Of a DNA stretch of 64,000 bases, positions 10,553 to 19,128 are shown in pieces; the stretch's first letter is position 1, and each line of letters begins with the position of its first letter. The notes beneath the pieces are model-generated. The model searched no databases, had not been told where the DNA came from, and saw only the letters and a program-made list of their open reading frames with translations. The translations under genes and the position numbers were made by a program. This DNA comes from Caballeronia sp. NK8 (GTDB taxonomy: Bacteria; Pseudomonadota; Gammaproteobacteria; Burkholderiales; Burkholderiaceae): the NCBI RefSeq assembly GCF_018408855.1, contig NZ_AP024322.1, positions 124,001 through 188,000 of the forward strand, in the 5' to 3' direction.

Positions 10553-10948
10553 ATGGACAAGAACATGAAGATCCTCGTCGTCGACGATTTTCCGACGATG
10601 CGCCGTATCGTGCGCAACCTGCTCAAGGAACTGGGCTACGGCAACGTCGACGAAGCCGAAGACGGCGCGGCGGGCCTCGCGCGTCTGCGTGGCGGCGGCT
10701 TCGACTTCGTGATCACCGACTGGAACATGCCGAACCTCGACGGCCTCTCGATGTTGCAGCAGATCCGCGCGGACGCGGCGCTCGCGCATCTGCCGGTGCT
10801 GATGGTGACGGCGGAATCGAAGAAGGAAAACATCATCGCGGCGGCGCAGGCGGGCGCGAACGGTTACGTGGTGAAGCCCTTCACGGCCGCCACGCTCGAC
10901 GAGAAGCTCACCAAGATTCTCGAGAAGATGGCCAAAGCCGGGAGCTGA
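10553..10948 (+). CDS. cheY: Chemotaxis response regulator CheY
   Basis: A 131-residue CheY that, when phosphorylated, binds FliM and changes flagellar rotation. Asp11-Asp12, phospho-Asp56 ([11 protein letters not shown]), Thr86 (LMVTAESKK) and Lys108 (YVVKPF) are all present and arranged as in E. coli CheY, including the WNMP signature. A good ribosome site (AAGGGAG) precedes the start. The gene lies directly before cheZ, which encodes its phosphatase. Confidence 0.97.
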   Translation: MDKNMKILVVDDFPTMRRIVRNLLKELGYGNVDEAEDGAAGLARLRGGGFDFVITDWNMPNLDGLSMLQQIRADAALAHLPVLMVTAESKKENIIAAAQAGANGYVVKPFTAATLDEKLTKILEKMAKAGS

Positions 10949-10950
10949 TC

Positions 10951-11658
10951 GTGAACGATCTGACCACTGAACTGGCAGCCGCGGTTGCCGAAGCTGAAGC
11001 CGATCCGTCGAGCGACCGCATCCTCGCGCGCATCGGACAGCTCACGCGCACGCTGCGCGACTCGATGCGCGAGCTGGGCCTCGACAAGCAGGTCGAAGCC
11101 GCCGCGCAGGCCGTGCCCGACGCGCGCGACCGGTTGAAATATGTCGCGACGATGACCGAGCAGGCCGCCGAACGCGCGCTCAACGCGATCGAGCTCGCCA
11201 AGCCGATGCAGGAAGCGATGCAGACCGAAGCGCAGGCGCTCGACGCGCGCTGGGCCAAATGGTACGACGCGCCGCTCGCGCAGGGCGAGGCCGGCGAATT
11301 GCTCGCGCAAACCCGCACGTTCCTGCAAAGCGTGCCGCAACGCACCCAGGCGACCAACGCGCAACTGCTGGAAATCATGCTCGCGCAGGACTTCCAGGAT
11401 CTGACCGGCCAGGTTATCAAGAAGATTACGGACGTCGTGTATCTGATCGAACAGCAATTGCTGGGCGTGCTGCTCGAGAACATCGCGCCCGAGCGGCGCG
11501 AGCAGTTCGCGGCATCGGCGGCGGCGCTGATGTCGTCGGTGGCGAGCGGCAGTCCGGAAAGCCTGCTCAACGGGCCGCAGATCAATCCCGAAGGCCGCAG
11601 CGACGTCGTGCAGGATCAGTCGCAAGTGGACGATCTGCTCGCCAGTCTGGGCTTCTGA
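10951..11658 (+). CDS. cheZ: CheY-P phosphatase CheZ
   Basis: CheZ dephosphorylates CheY-P. Translation most likely begins at GTG 10951 (VNDLTTELAAAVAEAEA), two bases after the cheY stop, giving 235 residues. The active-site signature AQDFQDLTGQVIKKI carries the catalytic Asp and Gln, and the protein ends VDDLLASLGF, the typical C-terminal CheY-docking peptide. The long central helix is Ala/Glu/Gln-rich. It is the last gene of the operon and is followed by an intrinsic terminator. Confidence 0.95.
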   Translation: MNDLTTELAAAVAEAEADPSSDRILARIGQLTRTLRDSMRELGLDKQVEAAAQAVPDARDRLKYVATMTEQAAERALNAIELAKPMQEAMQTEAQALDARWAKWYDAPLAQGEAGELLAQTRTFLQSVPQRTQATNAQLLEIMLAQDFQDLTGQVIKKITDVVYLIEQQLLGVLLENIAPERREQFAASAAALMSSVASGSPESLLNGPQINPEGRSDVVQDQSQVDDLLASLGF

Positions 11659-11708
11659 CGCACGTTAAAAGAAAGACTCATTTCGACGTACTCAACGTTG
11701 CACGACGA

Positions 11709-11743
11709 CGCGGAGCGCATACCATTGCGCTTCGCGTTTTTTC
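11709..11743 (+). terminator. Intrinsic terminator after cheZ
   Basis: An 11-bp imperfect stem (CGCGGAGCGCA / TGCGCTTCGCG) with a 6-base loop is followed by six T. It ends the motAB-che transcript. Confidence 0.85.
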
Positions 11744-11910
11744 TTATGTGCGCTTGCGAACGTTAGGACTATTCGCTGTGGCTGGCATACTAGACGCTAT
11801 TCACGCCGCACGAAGCGGCGTAAGAAATGAGTGACGCATCGGTCATTCAATCGTCAGGAGCCGGCCGGGAGCGAGAGCGCGTGGGCGGCCGACAACCGAT
11901 AGGAGGCCCA

Positions 11911-12435
11911 GTGAAGGCACCGAAGCAACCCCGTCATGGGCATCTGGTAAGCGCGCTGGCGTTCGTGGCCGGCGCGTTGAGCGTGTGCGCCGCGGCGCCC
12001 GCCTACGCCGTGCTCGGCGGCGATCCGATGAGCGCGCCGCAGGGCGCCACATCCGCCAATGCCGTCGCGCGTGCGGCGGTCGCGAGCGGTGCGTCGAACG
12101 CATCGTCGACATCGGCGTCGAACTACACGGTTCGCTCGACGACGCTCGCGAGCGGCACCGTCATCAACGAATATCTGTCCTCGGAAGGCGTCGTGTTCGG
12201 GATCGCGTGGCACGGGCCGCGCGTGCCGGACCTCGCAAGCCTGCTCGGCAGCTACTTCCCGCAATATCAGCAGGGCCTGAAGGCGCAGCGCGCCGCGCGC
12301 GGCGGGCGCGGGCCCGTGAGCGTGCAGGATTCGGGGCTCGTCGTGGAGTCGAGCGGCCATATGGGCGCATTCGCGGGCAGCGCGTATCTGCCGCAATCGT
12401 TGCCGGCCGGCGTGTCCGCCAGCGATATCCAGTAA
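11911..12435 (+). CDS. DUF2844 family exported protein
   Basis: Function is unknown. The start is a GTG with a strong AGGAGG (11901-11906) just upstream; an ATG at 11827 would add a charged leader that hides the signal peptide. From the GTG the protein begins with a basic N-terminus and a hydrophobic stretch ending AAAPAYA, a convincing Sec signal with a signal peptidase I site. The conserved DUF2844 segment is VVFGIAWHGPRVPDLASLLGSYF. It lies 18 bases before the DUF3443 gene. The two families commonly occur together in Burkholderiaceae, so a shared envelope role is inferred. Confidence 0.85.
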   Translation: MKAPKQPRHGHLVSALAFVAGALSVCAAAPAYAVLGGDPMSAPQGATSANAVARAAVASGASNASSTSASNYTVRSTTLASGTVINEYLSSEGVVFGIAWHGPRVPDLASLLGSYFPQYQQGLKAQRAARGGRGPVSVQDSGLVVESSGHMGAFAGSAYLPQSLPAGVSASDIQ

Positions 12436-12453
12436 GCGACGGGAGACTTTAGT

Positions 12454-13764
12454 ATGCATCGAACGACACTCGGCCTTCCCGCCTCCTCCACCCGACGCGG
12501 CGGCTTCGCCCGCTGGCTCGGCGTGCTTTGTCTTTCCGTCATGCTCGCGGCCTGCGGCGGCGGCGACGACAGTTCCAGTTCCAGCAGCGGCGGCGGTTCG
12601 TCGGGCGGCGGCTCCGGCGGCGGTTCGGGCGGCGGCAGCTCGGGCACCAGCACGGCCAATGCGCAGCCGATCGCGGCCAACGGCACGAACGCGGTACCGA
12701 TCAACGTCAACGCCGGCGTCGCGAACTTCGTCAACATCCCGAACGTGTCGGTGACGGTGTGCGCGCCGGGCTCGTCGGTGTGCCAGACCATCGACAACGT
12801 CCAGGTCGACACGGCGTCCTTCGGCCTGCGCATTCTCGGCTCGGCCGCGCAGTCCGTGCTCGGCAGCCTGCCGGTCACGCGCGCATCCACCGGTGGCCAG
12901 CTTGCCGAATGCGCGGGCTTCGCCGACGGCTACACGTGGGGCACGGTGCGTACGGCCGACGTGAAGATGGGCACGGAAGTGGCGTCGGGCGTGCCGATCC
13001 AGATCATCGGCGATCTGAATGCATCGGCGGCGCCGACCGGCACCAACGGCTGCCCGTCCGGCAACGACGAAAACACCGTCGGCGATATCGGCGCGAACGG
13101 CATTCTCGGCATCGGCCCGCAGACCTACGATTGCGGCTCGGGCTGCGTGAGCACGTCGCTCAACGCGATGTACTTCTCGTGCACGAATGGCGCGAATTGC
13201 ACGGGCGTCGCGGTGCCGCTCGCGCAGCAGGTCGCCAATCCGGTCGCGAAGTTCGCGGTCGACAACAACGGCGTGATCGTGCAGTTGCCGCCGGTTCCCG
13301 ATAACGGCGCGGCGACCGCGACCGGCGTGCTGATATTCGGTATCGGCACACAGAGCAACAATGCGATCAGCGGCGTGACGAAGTACGGCACCGACCCCTA
13401 CGGCGATCTGACCGGCACGTACAAGGGGCAGACGTACAAGACGTTCTTCGATTCCGGATCGAACGGCAACTTCTTCCAGGACAGCTTCCCGCTGTGCTCG
13501 AGTTCGAGCGCGTTCTATTGCCCGAGCTCGGAGCAGTCGCTTTCGACGACGATCCGCGGCACCGAAGGCAACAGCGCGACCGTGCCGTTCCAGCTCGTCA
13601 GCGCGCGCACGCTGACGCAGGGCGGCAGCAAGTTCGCGTTCAACAGTCTCGGCGGCCAGCTCGGCATGTCCAACTTCTTCGACTTCGGCCTGCCGTTCTT
13701 CTTCGGACGACACGTCTACGTCGGATTCGAGTTGCCGAACAGCCCGGCGTATGTGGCGTTCTGA
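12454..13764 (+). CDS. DUF3443 family lipoprotein
   Basis: A 436-residue predicted lipoprotein of unknown function. The signal sequence ends in a lipobox (MLAACGGG) followed by a Ser/Gly-rich flexible spacer of about 40 residues. The mature part has the DUF3443 opening NVSVTVCAPGSSVCQTIDNVQVDTASFGLR and an aspartic-protease-like DTxSxGLR start. A second segment, KTFFDSGSNGNFFQ, reads like the paired D(S/T)G motif. This two-lobed pepsin-like layout is my inference; no protease activity is claimed. It is paired with the preceding DUF2844 gene and followed by a strong terminator. Confidence 0.85.
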   Translation: MHRTTLGLPASSTRRGGFARWLGVLCLSVMLAACGGGDDSSSSSSGGGSSGGGSGGGSGGGSSGTSTANAQPIAANGTNAVPINVNAGVANFVNIPNVSVTVCAPGSSVCQTIDNVQVDTASFGLRILGSAAQSVLGSLPVTRASTGGQLAECAGFADGYTWGTVRTADVKMGTEVASGVPIQIIGDLNASAAPTGTNGCPSGNDENTVGDIGANGILGIGPQTYDCGSGCVSTSLNAMYFSCTNGANCTGVAVPLAQQVANPVAKFAVDNNGVIVQLPPVPDNGAATATGVLIFGIGTQSNNAISGVTKYGTDPYGDLTGTYKGQTYKTFFDSGSNGNFFQDSFPLCSSSSAFYCPSSEQSLSTTIRGTEGNSATVPFQLVSARTLTQGGSKFAFNSLGGQLGMSNFFDFGLPFFFGRHVYVGFELPNSPAYVAF

Positions 13765-13812
13765 CGCACTGCTCTGACCGGAGACGTTTTCCGGTTGGGT
13801 GGTCCGCAAAGC

Positions 13813-13848
13813 AAAACCGGCTGCGTTTCTGGCGCAGCCGGTTTTTTT
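13813..13848 (+). terminator. Intrinsic terminator after the DUF3443 gene
   Basis: A 9-bp perfect stem (CCGGCTGCG / CGCAGCCGG), a 7-base loop and a T7 tract, with a matching A tract on the 5' side. It can stop transcription from the left and, less well, from the right. Confidence 0.92.
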
Positions 13849-13965
13849 ATGGTGCGCCCGACATGTGCGCAATTTTGTGGCAAGCCCAATCCTGAGTTGA
13901 GCACAGGAGGCGAAGCGAAGTGCAGACAGGAGTCGTGCGCGCTGAAGCCTAACGTACTGATGAGA

Positions 13966-14220
13966 TCACACCGTCGGACCGCCACCTGCCACAATCAGGG
14001 TCGCGCCGCAGGTGGTGCTGCTACCGTGATGCGCGATATTGCGGCCTTCGATTGCGCCGAGACCGCCACCGGTGATGACGCCTGGACCGTGCAAAGGACA
14101 TGTGACGGTATCGCCGACGCGCGCGGCGGGACGGCCGTCGATTACCAGATTGGAACTGGCGGTGGTTACCATGCCGCCGTGGGTGGTGGGGGTGCCGAGG
14201 GTTGCGATTGGGGTTGTCAT
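13966..14220 (-). CDS. Free-standing PAAR-domain protein
   Basis: An 84-residue PAAR protein, the conical cap that sharpens the VgrG spike of a type VI secretion system. The PAAR fold shows as repeated short Gly/His motifs: GTPTTHGGMVTTAS, then RPAARVGDTVTCPLHGPG, and a later His/Cys pair (AHHGSSTTCGA) that can hold zinc. I start at the ATG at 14220 (MTTPIATLG); a GTG at 14256 would add 12 residues. It is last on the minus-strand series vgrG, rhs, putative immunity, PAAR, and probably caps that VgrG. In many Rhs systems the PAAR is instead fused to the Rhs N-terminus. Confidence 0.85.
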   Translation of the reverse strand: MTTPIATLGTPTTHGGMVTTASSNLVIDGRPAARVGDTVTCPLHGPGVITGGGLGAIEGRNIAHHGSSTTCGATLIVAGGGPTV

Positions 14221-14439
14221 GAGAGGGCTATGAATGTTCCGTCGGCTCGTGAGCACGGGGAAAACAGCAAGGATAAGAGTGCTGCGATTTCCGACGAGGA
14301 TGCGGCATCAACTCCACAGAACTCGAGATCGAAGAGTACTGTCTACTGATAGGTTACCGCTTCTTGCCTTGCAGACGCATTCAACGTCAGGCGCATGCAA
14401 AGCAATAAAGCTTGTCTTGGCCTTGGCACTTGGTCGGTA
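14221..14439. other. AT-rich gap between the PAAR and putative immunity genes
   Basis: 219 bases without a convincing gene on either strand. The short open frames here overlap the AT-rich immunity region antisense and have no ribosome site. It may be decayed DNA left by exchange of Rhs tip cassettes. Confidence 0.4.
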
Positions 14440-14952
14440 TTACACCCTGCATCTTAGAATTCTGCGTATTTCAGAATCGATCACATTCTCATCTCTGCTA
14501 GATAAAGCCATGCAAAACCTAATGAATGAAAATATTGCAAATAGTATGGTCAGAAGTGCAATTGAAAATGCAATGATTTTCGCCTCCGACACCTCACCGA
14601 ATTTCGCCAATAACATCATCATGAAGATTGAAAAACATGAAAACAATGCAAAACTAAAATTAACCGCCCGACTCACGTATGACTTTCGATAGAACCCAGT
14701 TAATCGAGAGCCGTCGTCAGAGGCAATCATTTTACCAACAAATACCACGTACCACGCGTTAAGCAGATTCGAATGCATATACGCCAATCGAACTTCATTA
14801 TTTTTCAAATAACCAGTAAGCCCTTCGGTCCGCCGTAAGCCAGATACCTGAACGCAGAGTGATTGATGGATCGCACCGCGAGCCTCTTGCAATGGCATGG
14901 ATGAATAAAATTCTCGCGTTTCACTTTTATAAAAGAAGAATTGCTTTAACAT
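14440..14952 (-). CDS. Putative Rhs immunity protein, membrane-bound
   Basis: A 170-residue protein I cannot assign to a named family. The N-terminal 95 residues look like a beta-rich soluble domain (LTGYLKNNEVRLAYMH, then WYVVFVGKMI and a GSRLTGFYR strand). Two hydrophobic helices follow: NFSFALFSCFSIFMMMLLA and IIAFSIALLTILFAIFSFI. Its ATG directly abuts the rhs stop (TAAATG), so the two are translationally coupled. The DNA is strikingly AT-rich against a GC-rich chromosome, a mark of horizontally acquired immunity genes. Position, coupling and composition support an immunity role against the Rhs tip. A membrane immunity protein fits a membrane- or periplasm-acting toxin, but this is inference. 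Confidence 0.7.
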   Translation of the reverse strand: MLKQFFFYKSETREFYSSMPLQEARGAIHQSLCVQVSGLRRTEGLTGYLKNNEVRLAYMHSNLLNAWYVVFVGKMIASDDGSRLTGFYRKSYVSRAVNFSFALFSCFSIFMMMLLAKFGEVSEAKIIAFSIALLTILFAIFSFIRFCMALSSRDENVIDSEIRRILRCRV

Positions 14953-17900
14953 TTAATGTCTGAGGCATAGTGAATATTGTTGAGATGCTATCAATCCAGC
15001 AGCGGTACCAGCGCCTACTCCCACGCTTCCGGAGATAGATCCGCTCGTCGCGTTTAACAGATTAACGCTGTCCGTCTGAACAGAGCCCCCCCCTTTTGCT
15101 AACAGCCCTCCTGTGGCGAACCCGCCGTATGACAGACTTCTCCCCGTTATAGTCGGTGAGGAACTGAGGGTAGTGCTTACAGCAAGTCCACCGGCCGCAC
15201 CTGGACCAGCAGTCTGAGAAAGATTCAGATACAAACAAGCATCCGGCAGTGCATCCTCGCGTGCTTTGCTGAATGCGATGCCGACAGCTGCCCCACCGCC
15301 AGCGGCAACATGACCTGAGATGCCCCCATCGACGGACACTGATCCGTGAAAATCCCGCCAAGCATCACCGATTGATCGAGCGCCGGGATTGGGTGAGGAA
15401 GCGAGCACCTTGCCAATGTCATCCTGACTGGCACCGTTATCCTGCATCCATTGGGCGAGTGATACTTGTTGCCGTATTGCTTCGGCTCCGGAAAACCCCG
15501 CGAGAGCCTGCAGACCTAGCGGATCGACTCGTCGTACGGGGAGACTTCGAACATAGGCATATTTGTTTGCCCCCCCTAACAACCCAATCGGATCCTGATT
15601 AACATACCTCCCCGCCTGCGCATCGTAATACCTGAACCGGTTGTAACACAGCCCGCTCTCCACATCGTAATACTGGCCGGGAAGCCGTATCGGATTTTCC
15701 ACCTCGCGCGCGAAGCAATGCCGCATCTTTCCGTACGCGCTGAACTCCGCCGCCCACACCACCTTGCGCTGGTCATCATAGAGTTCCTGTGGCGTGCCCA
15801 GATGATCCGTAACGTAGTGGAACACCACCCCGCCCTCGAGTTTCGCGAGCGGCCCCGCGTGATCGGGATGCGGCACATACACGATCTGACGATCATCACG
15901 CGCCGTATCGCCTGCATGCACCTCCTGCATCATCCAGTCGCCATCCCATACGAACAGCGTTGTCTTCTGCACGCCATCGGCCGATGCATGTTCCTTCGCG
16001 ATACGTCGCCCCAGCGCATCGTACGTGTAGCGACTGCGCGCGCCATCGTCGTGATCGATGGCTGCAAGCTGGTGAGCGCCGTCGTAGCGGTAGCGCGTCA
16101 CGTGCGGCCGGGGTTCGGGCGTCGCCTTCGGTTGCACACCTGTGATCGTATCCATCACCCGGATGAAGCTGTCCTTCGCCGTCGGTTCTGGCACGGGCGG
16201 CAACGGCACCGTGCGCGTAGTCCGGTTGCCGTGACCATCGTGCTCATACAGCAGCGCCTGCGGCGCGGCCACCTCCGGCGTCACCAACGCCTGCAACCGG
16301 TCGCCTTCGGCCCGACCGATCCATCCCGCGTGACCCACCGCGAGCAGATTGCCCGCCGCATCGTAGGCGAACGCCTCGTCCCCGGCGCGCCCGCCGTTCA
16401 CGCTGATCAACCGCGCGAGCGGATCGTAGCGATACTGCTTCTCGCCGCGCCATGCATCGCGCAACGCTGTGATCTGGCCGCTCTCGTCGTGGCTCCAGTT
16501 GCGCCACGCACGCGGCGACTCCAGCGCACGGCCACGCGCGTCCAGATTCTGCCACTGATGTTGCGCGAGCTGTCCCGTCGGCCCATAGCCATAGTGATGC
16601 GCCGCCGGTCCCTGCACACGCACCGTTTCACGGTGCAGCGCATCGCGCTCGAAGCTCGCGAGCGCCGCGCCATCGAGCAGCACGCCATGCACATGTCCCG
16701 ATCCATAGCGCTGCCACGCCAGCGTGCCCACGCCGGGCATCCGGCTCGCCGTGCGATGACCCAGCGCATTCAGCTCATGCGCAAGCCGCCACACGCGCCC
16801 ATGATGCGCCTGCACTTCCGCCGTGCGCCGCCCCCCGGCATCGTATTCGAACGTGATCTGGCTCGGCGTCTGACCCGGCGATGACGCCTGCGCCTGCGTG
16901 AGCAGCCCGCGCGCGTCGTAACGATAGCTCGCCTGGCTGCCATCGCTCGCGCGACGCTCGATCGCGCGGCCCAGCACGTCATACGTGATGTCGGTGATGA
17001 TCTGGCCATCGTCGCCGTGATCGGTGCGCGTGGTCATCTCGCCCGCCGCGTTGTAGCGGAACGACTGTCTGCGTCCGTCGAAGCCCGTCTGTTCGATCAG
17101 GCGATCGCGGCTATCGTAGGTGAAGGTCGTCGTGTCGCCGTTCGCGTTGTGCAATGCGGTCACACGGCCGATCGGATCGTACTCGAACCGCTGCGCACCG
17201 CCCGCCGGGTCGATGACCGCGAGCCGCTGGTCGTAGGCATCCCACTCGGTGCGCGTGATCCGCTTCAGCGGATCGCGATGCGCGACCGCGCGGCCCGCCT
17301 CGTCGTAGTCGATGCGCCACCAGCCCATGCCCGCCGGCTGGTAGCCCGTGAAGCGTCCTGCGCCACTCGTTGCGTAGAAGCTGGCGTGGCCGAGCGCATC
17401 GGTGGTCTGCGTGAGGTTGCCGAGCGTGTCGTAGTCGTATCGCGTCGTATGGCCCGAGCAATCGGTACGGGCGATCATCTGGCCCGCGCCATCCCATTGC
17501 ATGCGCGTGACGTTGCCGAGCGCATCGGTGCGCGTAACCGGCATGCCGTCGCGATACGCATAGGACGTCGTGTTGCCCAGTGGATCGGTCTCGGTGACGA
17601 GATGGCCCGCATCGTCGTACGCGCGTTGCCAGAGCTGGCCCGCCGGATCGGCGATCTGTATCGGCTGATTCAACTCGTCGTAGCTCACGCGCGTGACGTT
17701 GCCCGCAGCGTCGATGATCGTCGTCGCGTTGCCGCGCGTGTCGTTGACGATGCGCGTCGCGCGGCCGAGTTCGTCGGTGTAGCCGCTTATGCTGCCGGTT
17801 TCGTCGAAGTGCGTCTGACGGATCGCGCCATCGGAATACAGCACGCGGTCCACCGCCCACAGGCCGTTGTAGTGGTATTCGGTTGTGCGCCCCAGGCCAT

Positions 17901-19128
17901 CGGTGACGCGCGTGGTGCTCGCGCCCGGCAGATAGGTGAAGCGCGTGTCGCGGGTGATTCTCTTGTTGTCATCGACATAGGCGAAGGTGCGTGTCACGCG
18001 TGCCTGTGGCGTATCGCCAGCCCACTCGCAGATGTGCGTCGCGCCCGCCGGCGTGCGGTAGTGCGTGAGCAGATGGCGTCGATACGCATAGCGCCATGTA
18101 AGTCCCGCACGATTGGTCGCCTCAATCAGGTCGCCTTGCGCATCGTAGACGTAGCTGGCGAGACACATATCGCCCAGCAGCACCTGCGTGATGCGGCCCG
18201 CGTCATCGAGTATGCAATGCACCGCATGGACGTTGTTGCGTACTTCCCGCAGATAACCCTTCGGCGTGTAGCCGAGCAGCAGCACGTGGCCATCGCGGTT
18301 CGTGACACGTTGCAGTTGCCAGCGCGCGTCGTCGTTCGGATGCGGCGCATAGTGCTCCTCGACGCCGTTGCCAAAGCGCACGATGAACGTCGCGCTGTCC
18401 ACGTCGCGCACGAGCGTGTACTTCTCGATCGCATGAAAGTGATCCTGTCCGGCCTCCAGTGCCGGAAACTGCAGTTGCCGGCCATCGGCATCGAAGTAGA
18501 CGAGGCCCGTCGCGCTGCGTCGAATCTCGGTGGCGTACGGCAGCTTCCATGCGATGCCCAGACTACCCGCGCGCTGATCCGCGCTGCGATAGCTGCGCCC
18601 CCAGCGAATCGGTATCCGTCCCGGCAACGTGAAGTCGTGCTGCACCAGCACCTTCTGACCGGTCGCGACATCGACGGGATGGCTGCTCGTCGTCTTCTTC
18701 GCGCACTCGGCGCAGTCCGCTTCGGTCACCGGCGGAAGGCCGTCCGCGCCGCCGCCCGTCATGCTGATCACCGGCGACTTCAGGCGAATGCTGACGCCCT
18801 CGATCGTGATGCCGGATGCATCGATCGTCACCTTGCCACCGGGCCCGACCAACTGCGCCTGCTTCGCGCCCGACAGATGCGCGTCGCCAGCATCGGTGAT
18901 GCGCAACTGGTTCGACTCCGCGCTCGACACCGGCGCGGGCAACTGCGCCGCAAACTCCGGCGATACATCAACGGGCCGGGCCAGATCCGCCTTGACCGCG
19001 TCGCTCACCGCCTTGCCGCGCACGGTCACGGCATACGTATGCCCGACGTCCGACGTCCATTCGTGCGCCACGCGATCGGTGCGGCTCATGCCCACCGTGC
19101 TCGCCATCTGCAGCGCGACGTTGCGCAA
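14953..19128 (-). CDS. Rhs-family type VI cargo protein with variable C-terminal tip
   Basis: A 1,391-residue Rhs protein. The first 130 residues are not Rhs: they are the tail of a VgrG (TIDASGITIEGVSIRLKS spike repeats), showing that this frame was once continuous with the vgrG upstream. The YD-repeat shell starts near SHPVDVATGQKV and runs to the core end DPIGLLGGANKYAYV, closing with RRVDPLGL. After that comes a 185-residue tip very rich in Gly, Ser and Ala (for example SISGSVGVGAGTAAGLIAS). I recognise no nuclease, deaminase or ADP-ribosyltransferase motif in it. Translation would have to use TTG 19128 or an internal ATG unless a frameshift joins it to vgrG. Confidence 0.88.
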   Translation of the reverse strand: MRNVALQMASTVGMSRTDRVAHEWTSDVGHTYAVTVRGKAVSDAVKADLARPVDVSPEFAAQLPAPVSSAESNQLRITDAGDAHLSGAKQAQLVGPGGKVTIDASGITIEGVSIRLKSPVISMTGGGADGLPPVTEADCAECAKKTTSSHPVDVATGQKVLVQHDFTLPGRIPIRWGRSYRSADQRAGSLGIAWKLPYATEIRRSATGLVYFDADGRQLQFPALEAGQDHFHAIEKYTLVRDVDSATFIVRFGNGVEEHYAPHPNDDARWQLQRVTNRDGHVLLLGYTPKGYLREVRNNVHAVHCILDDAGRITQVLLGDMCLASYVYDAQGDLIEATNRAGLTWRYAYRRHLLTHYRTPAGATHICEWAGDTPQARVTRTFAYVDDNKRITRDTRFTYLPGASTTRVTDGLGRTTEYHYNGLWAVDRVLYSDGAIRQTHFDETGSISGYTDELGRATRIVNDTRGNATTIIDAAGNVTRVSYDELNQPIQIADPAGQLWQRAYDDAGHLVTETDPLGNTTSYAYRDGMPVTRTDALGNVTRMQWDGAGQMIARTDCSGHTTRYDYDTLGNLTQTTDALGHASFYATSGAGRFTGYQPAGMGWWRIDYDEAGRAVAHRDPLKRITRTEWDAYDQRLAVIDPAGGAQRFEYDPIGRVTALHNANGDTTTFTYDSRDRLIEQTGFDGRRQSFRYNAAGEMTTRTDHGDDGQIITDITYDVLGRAIERRASDGSQASYRYDARGLLTQAQASSPGQTPSQITFEYDAGGRRTAEVQAHHGRVWRLAHELNALGHRTASRMPGVGTLAWQRYGSGHVHGVLLDGAALASFERDALHRETVRVQGPAAHHYGYGPTGQLAQHQWQNLDARGRALESPRAWRNWSHDESGQITALRDAWRGEKQYRYDPLARLISVNGGRAGDEAFAYDAAGNLLAVGHAGWIGRAEGDRLQALVTPEVAAPQALLYEHDGHGNRTTRTVPLPPVPEPTAKDSFIRVMDTITGVQPKATPEPRPHVTRYRYDGAHQLAAIDHDDGARSRYTYDALGRRIAKEHASADGVQKTTLFVWDGDWMMQEVHAGDTARDDRQIVYVPHPDHAGPLAKLEGGVVFHYVTDHLGTPQELYDDQRKVVWAAEFSAYGKMRHCFAREVENPIRLPGQYYDVESGLCYNRFRYYDAQAGRYVNQDPIGLLGGANKYAYVRSLPVRRVDPLGLQALAGFSGAEAIRQQVSLAQWMQDNGASQDDIGKVLASSPNPGARSIGDAWRDFHGSVSVDGGISGHVAAGGGAAVGIAFSKAREDALPDACLYLNLSQTAGPGAAGGLAVSTTLSSSPTITGRSLSYGGFATGGLLAKGGGSVQTDSVNLLNATSGSISGSVGVGAGTAAGLIASQQYSLCLRH

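Noticed and set aside
12560..12660. GGCGGC-type repeat tract as a possible repeat array
   Set aside because: It encodes the Ser/Gly spacer after the lipobox of the DUF3443 lipoprotein; no spacer units of a CRISPR kind.
14234..14692. A 152-codon plus-strand frame in the AT-rich island
   Set aside because: No ribosome site, no signal or domain, and it overlaps the convincing immunity candidate on the other strand.
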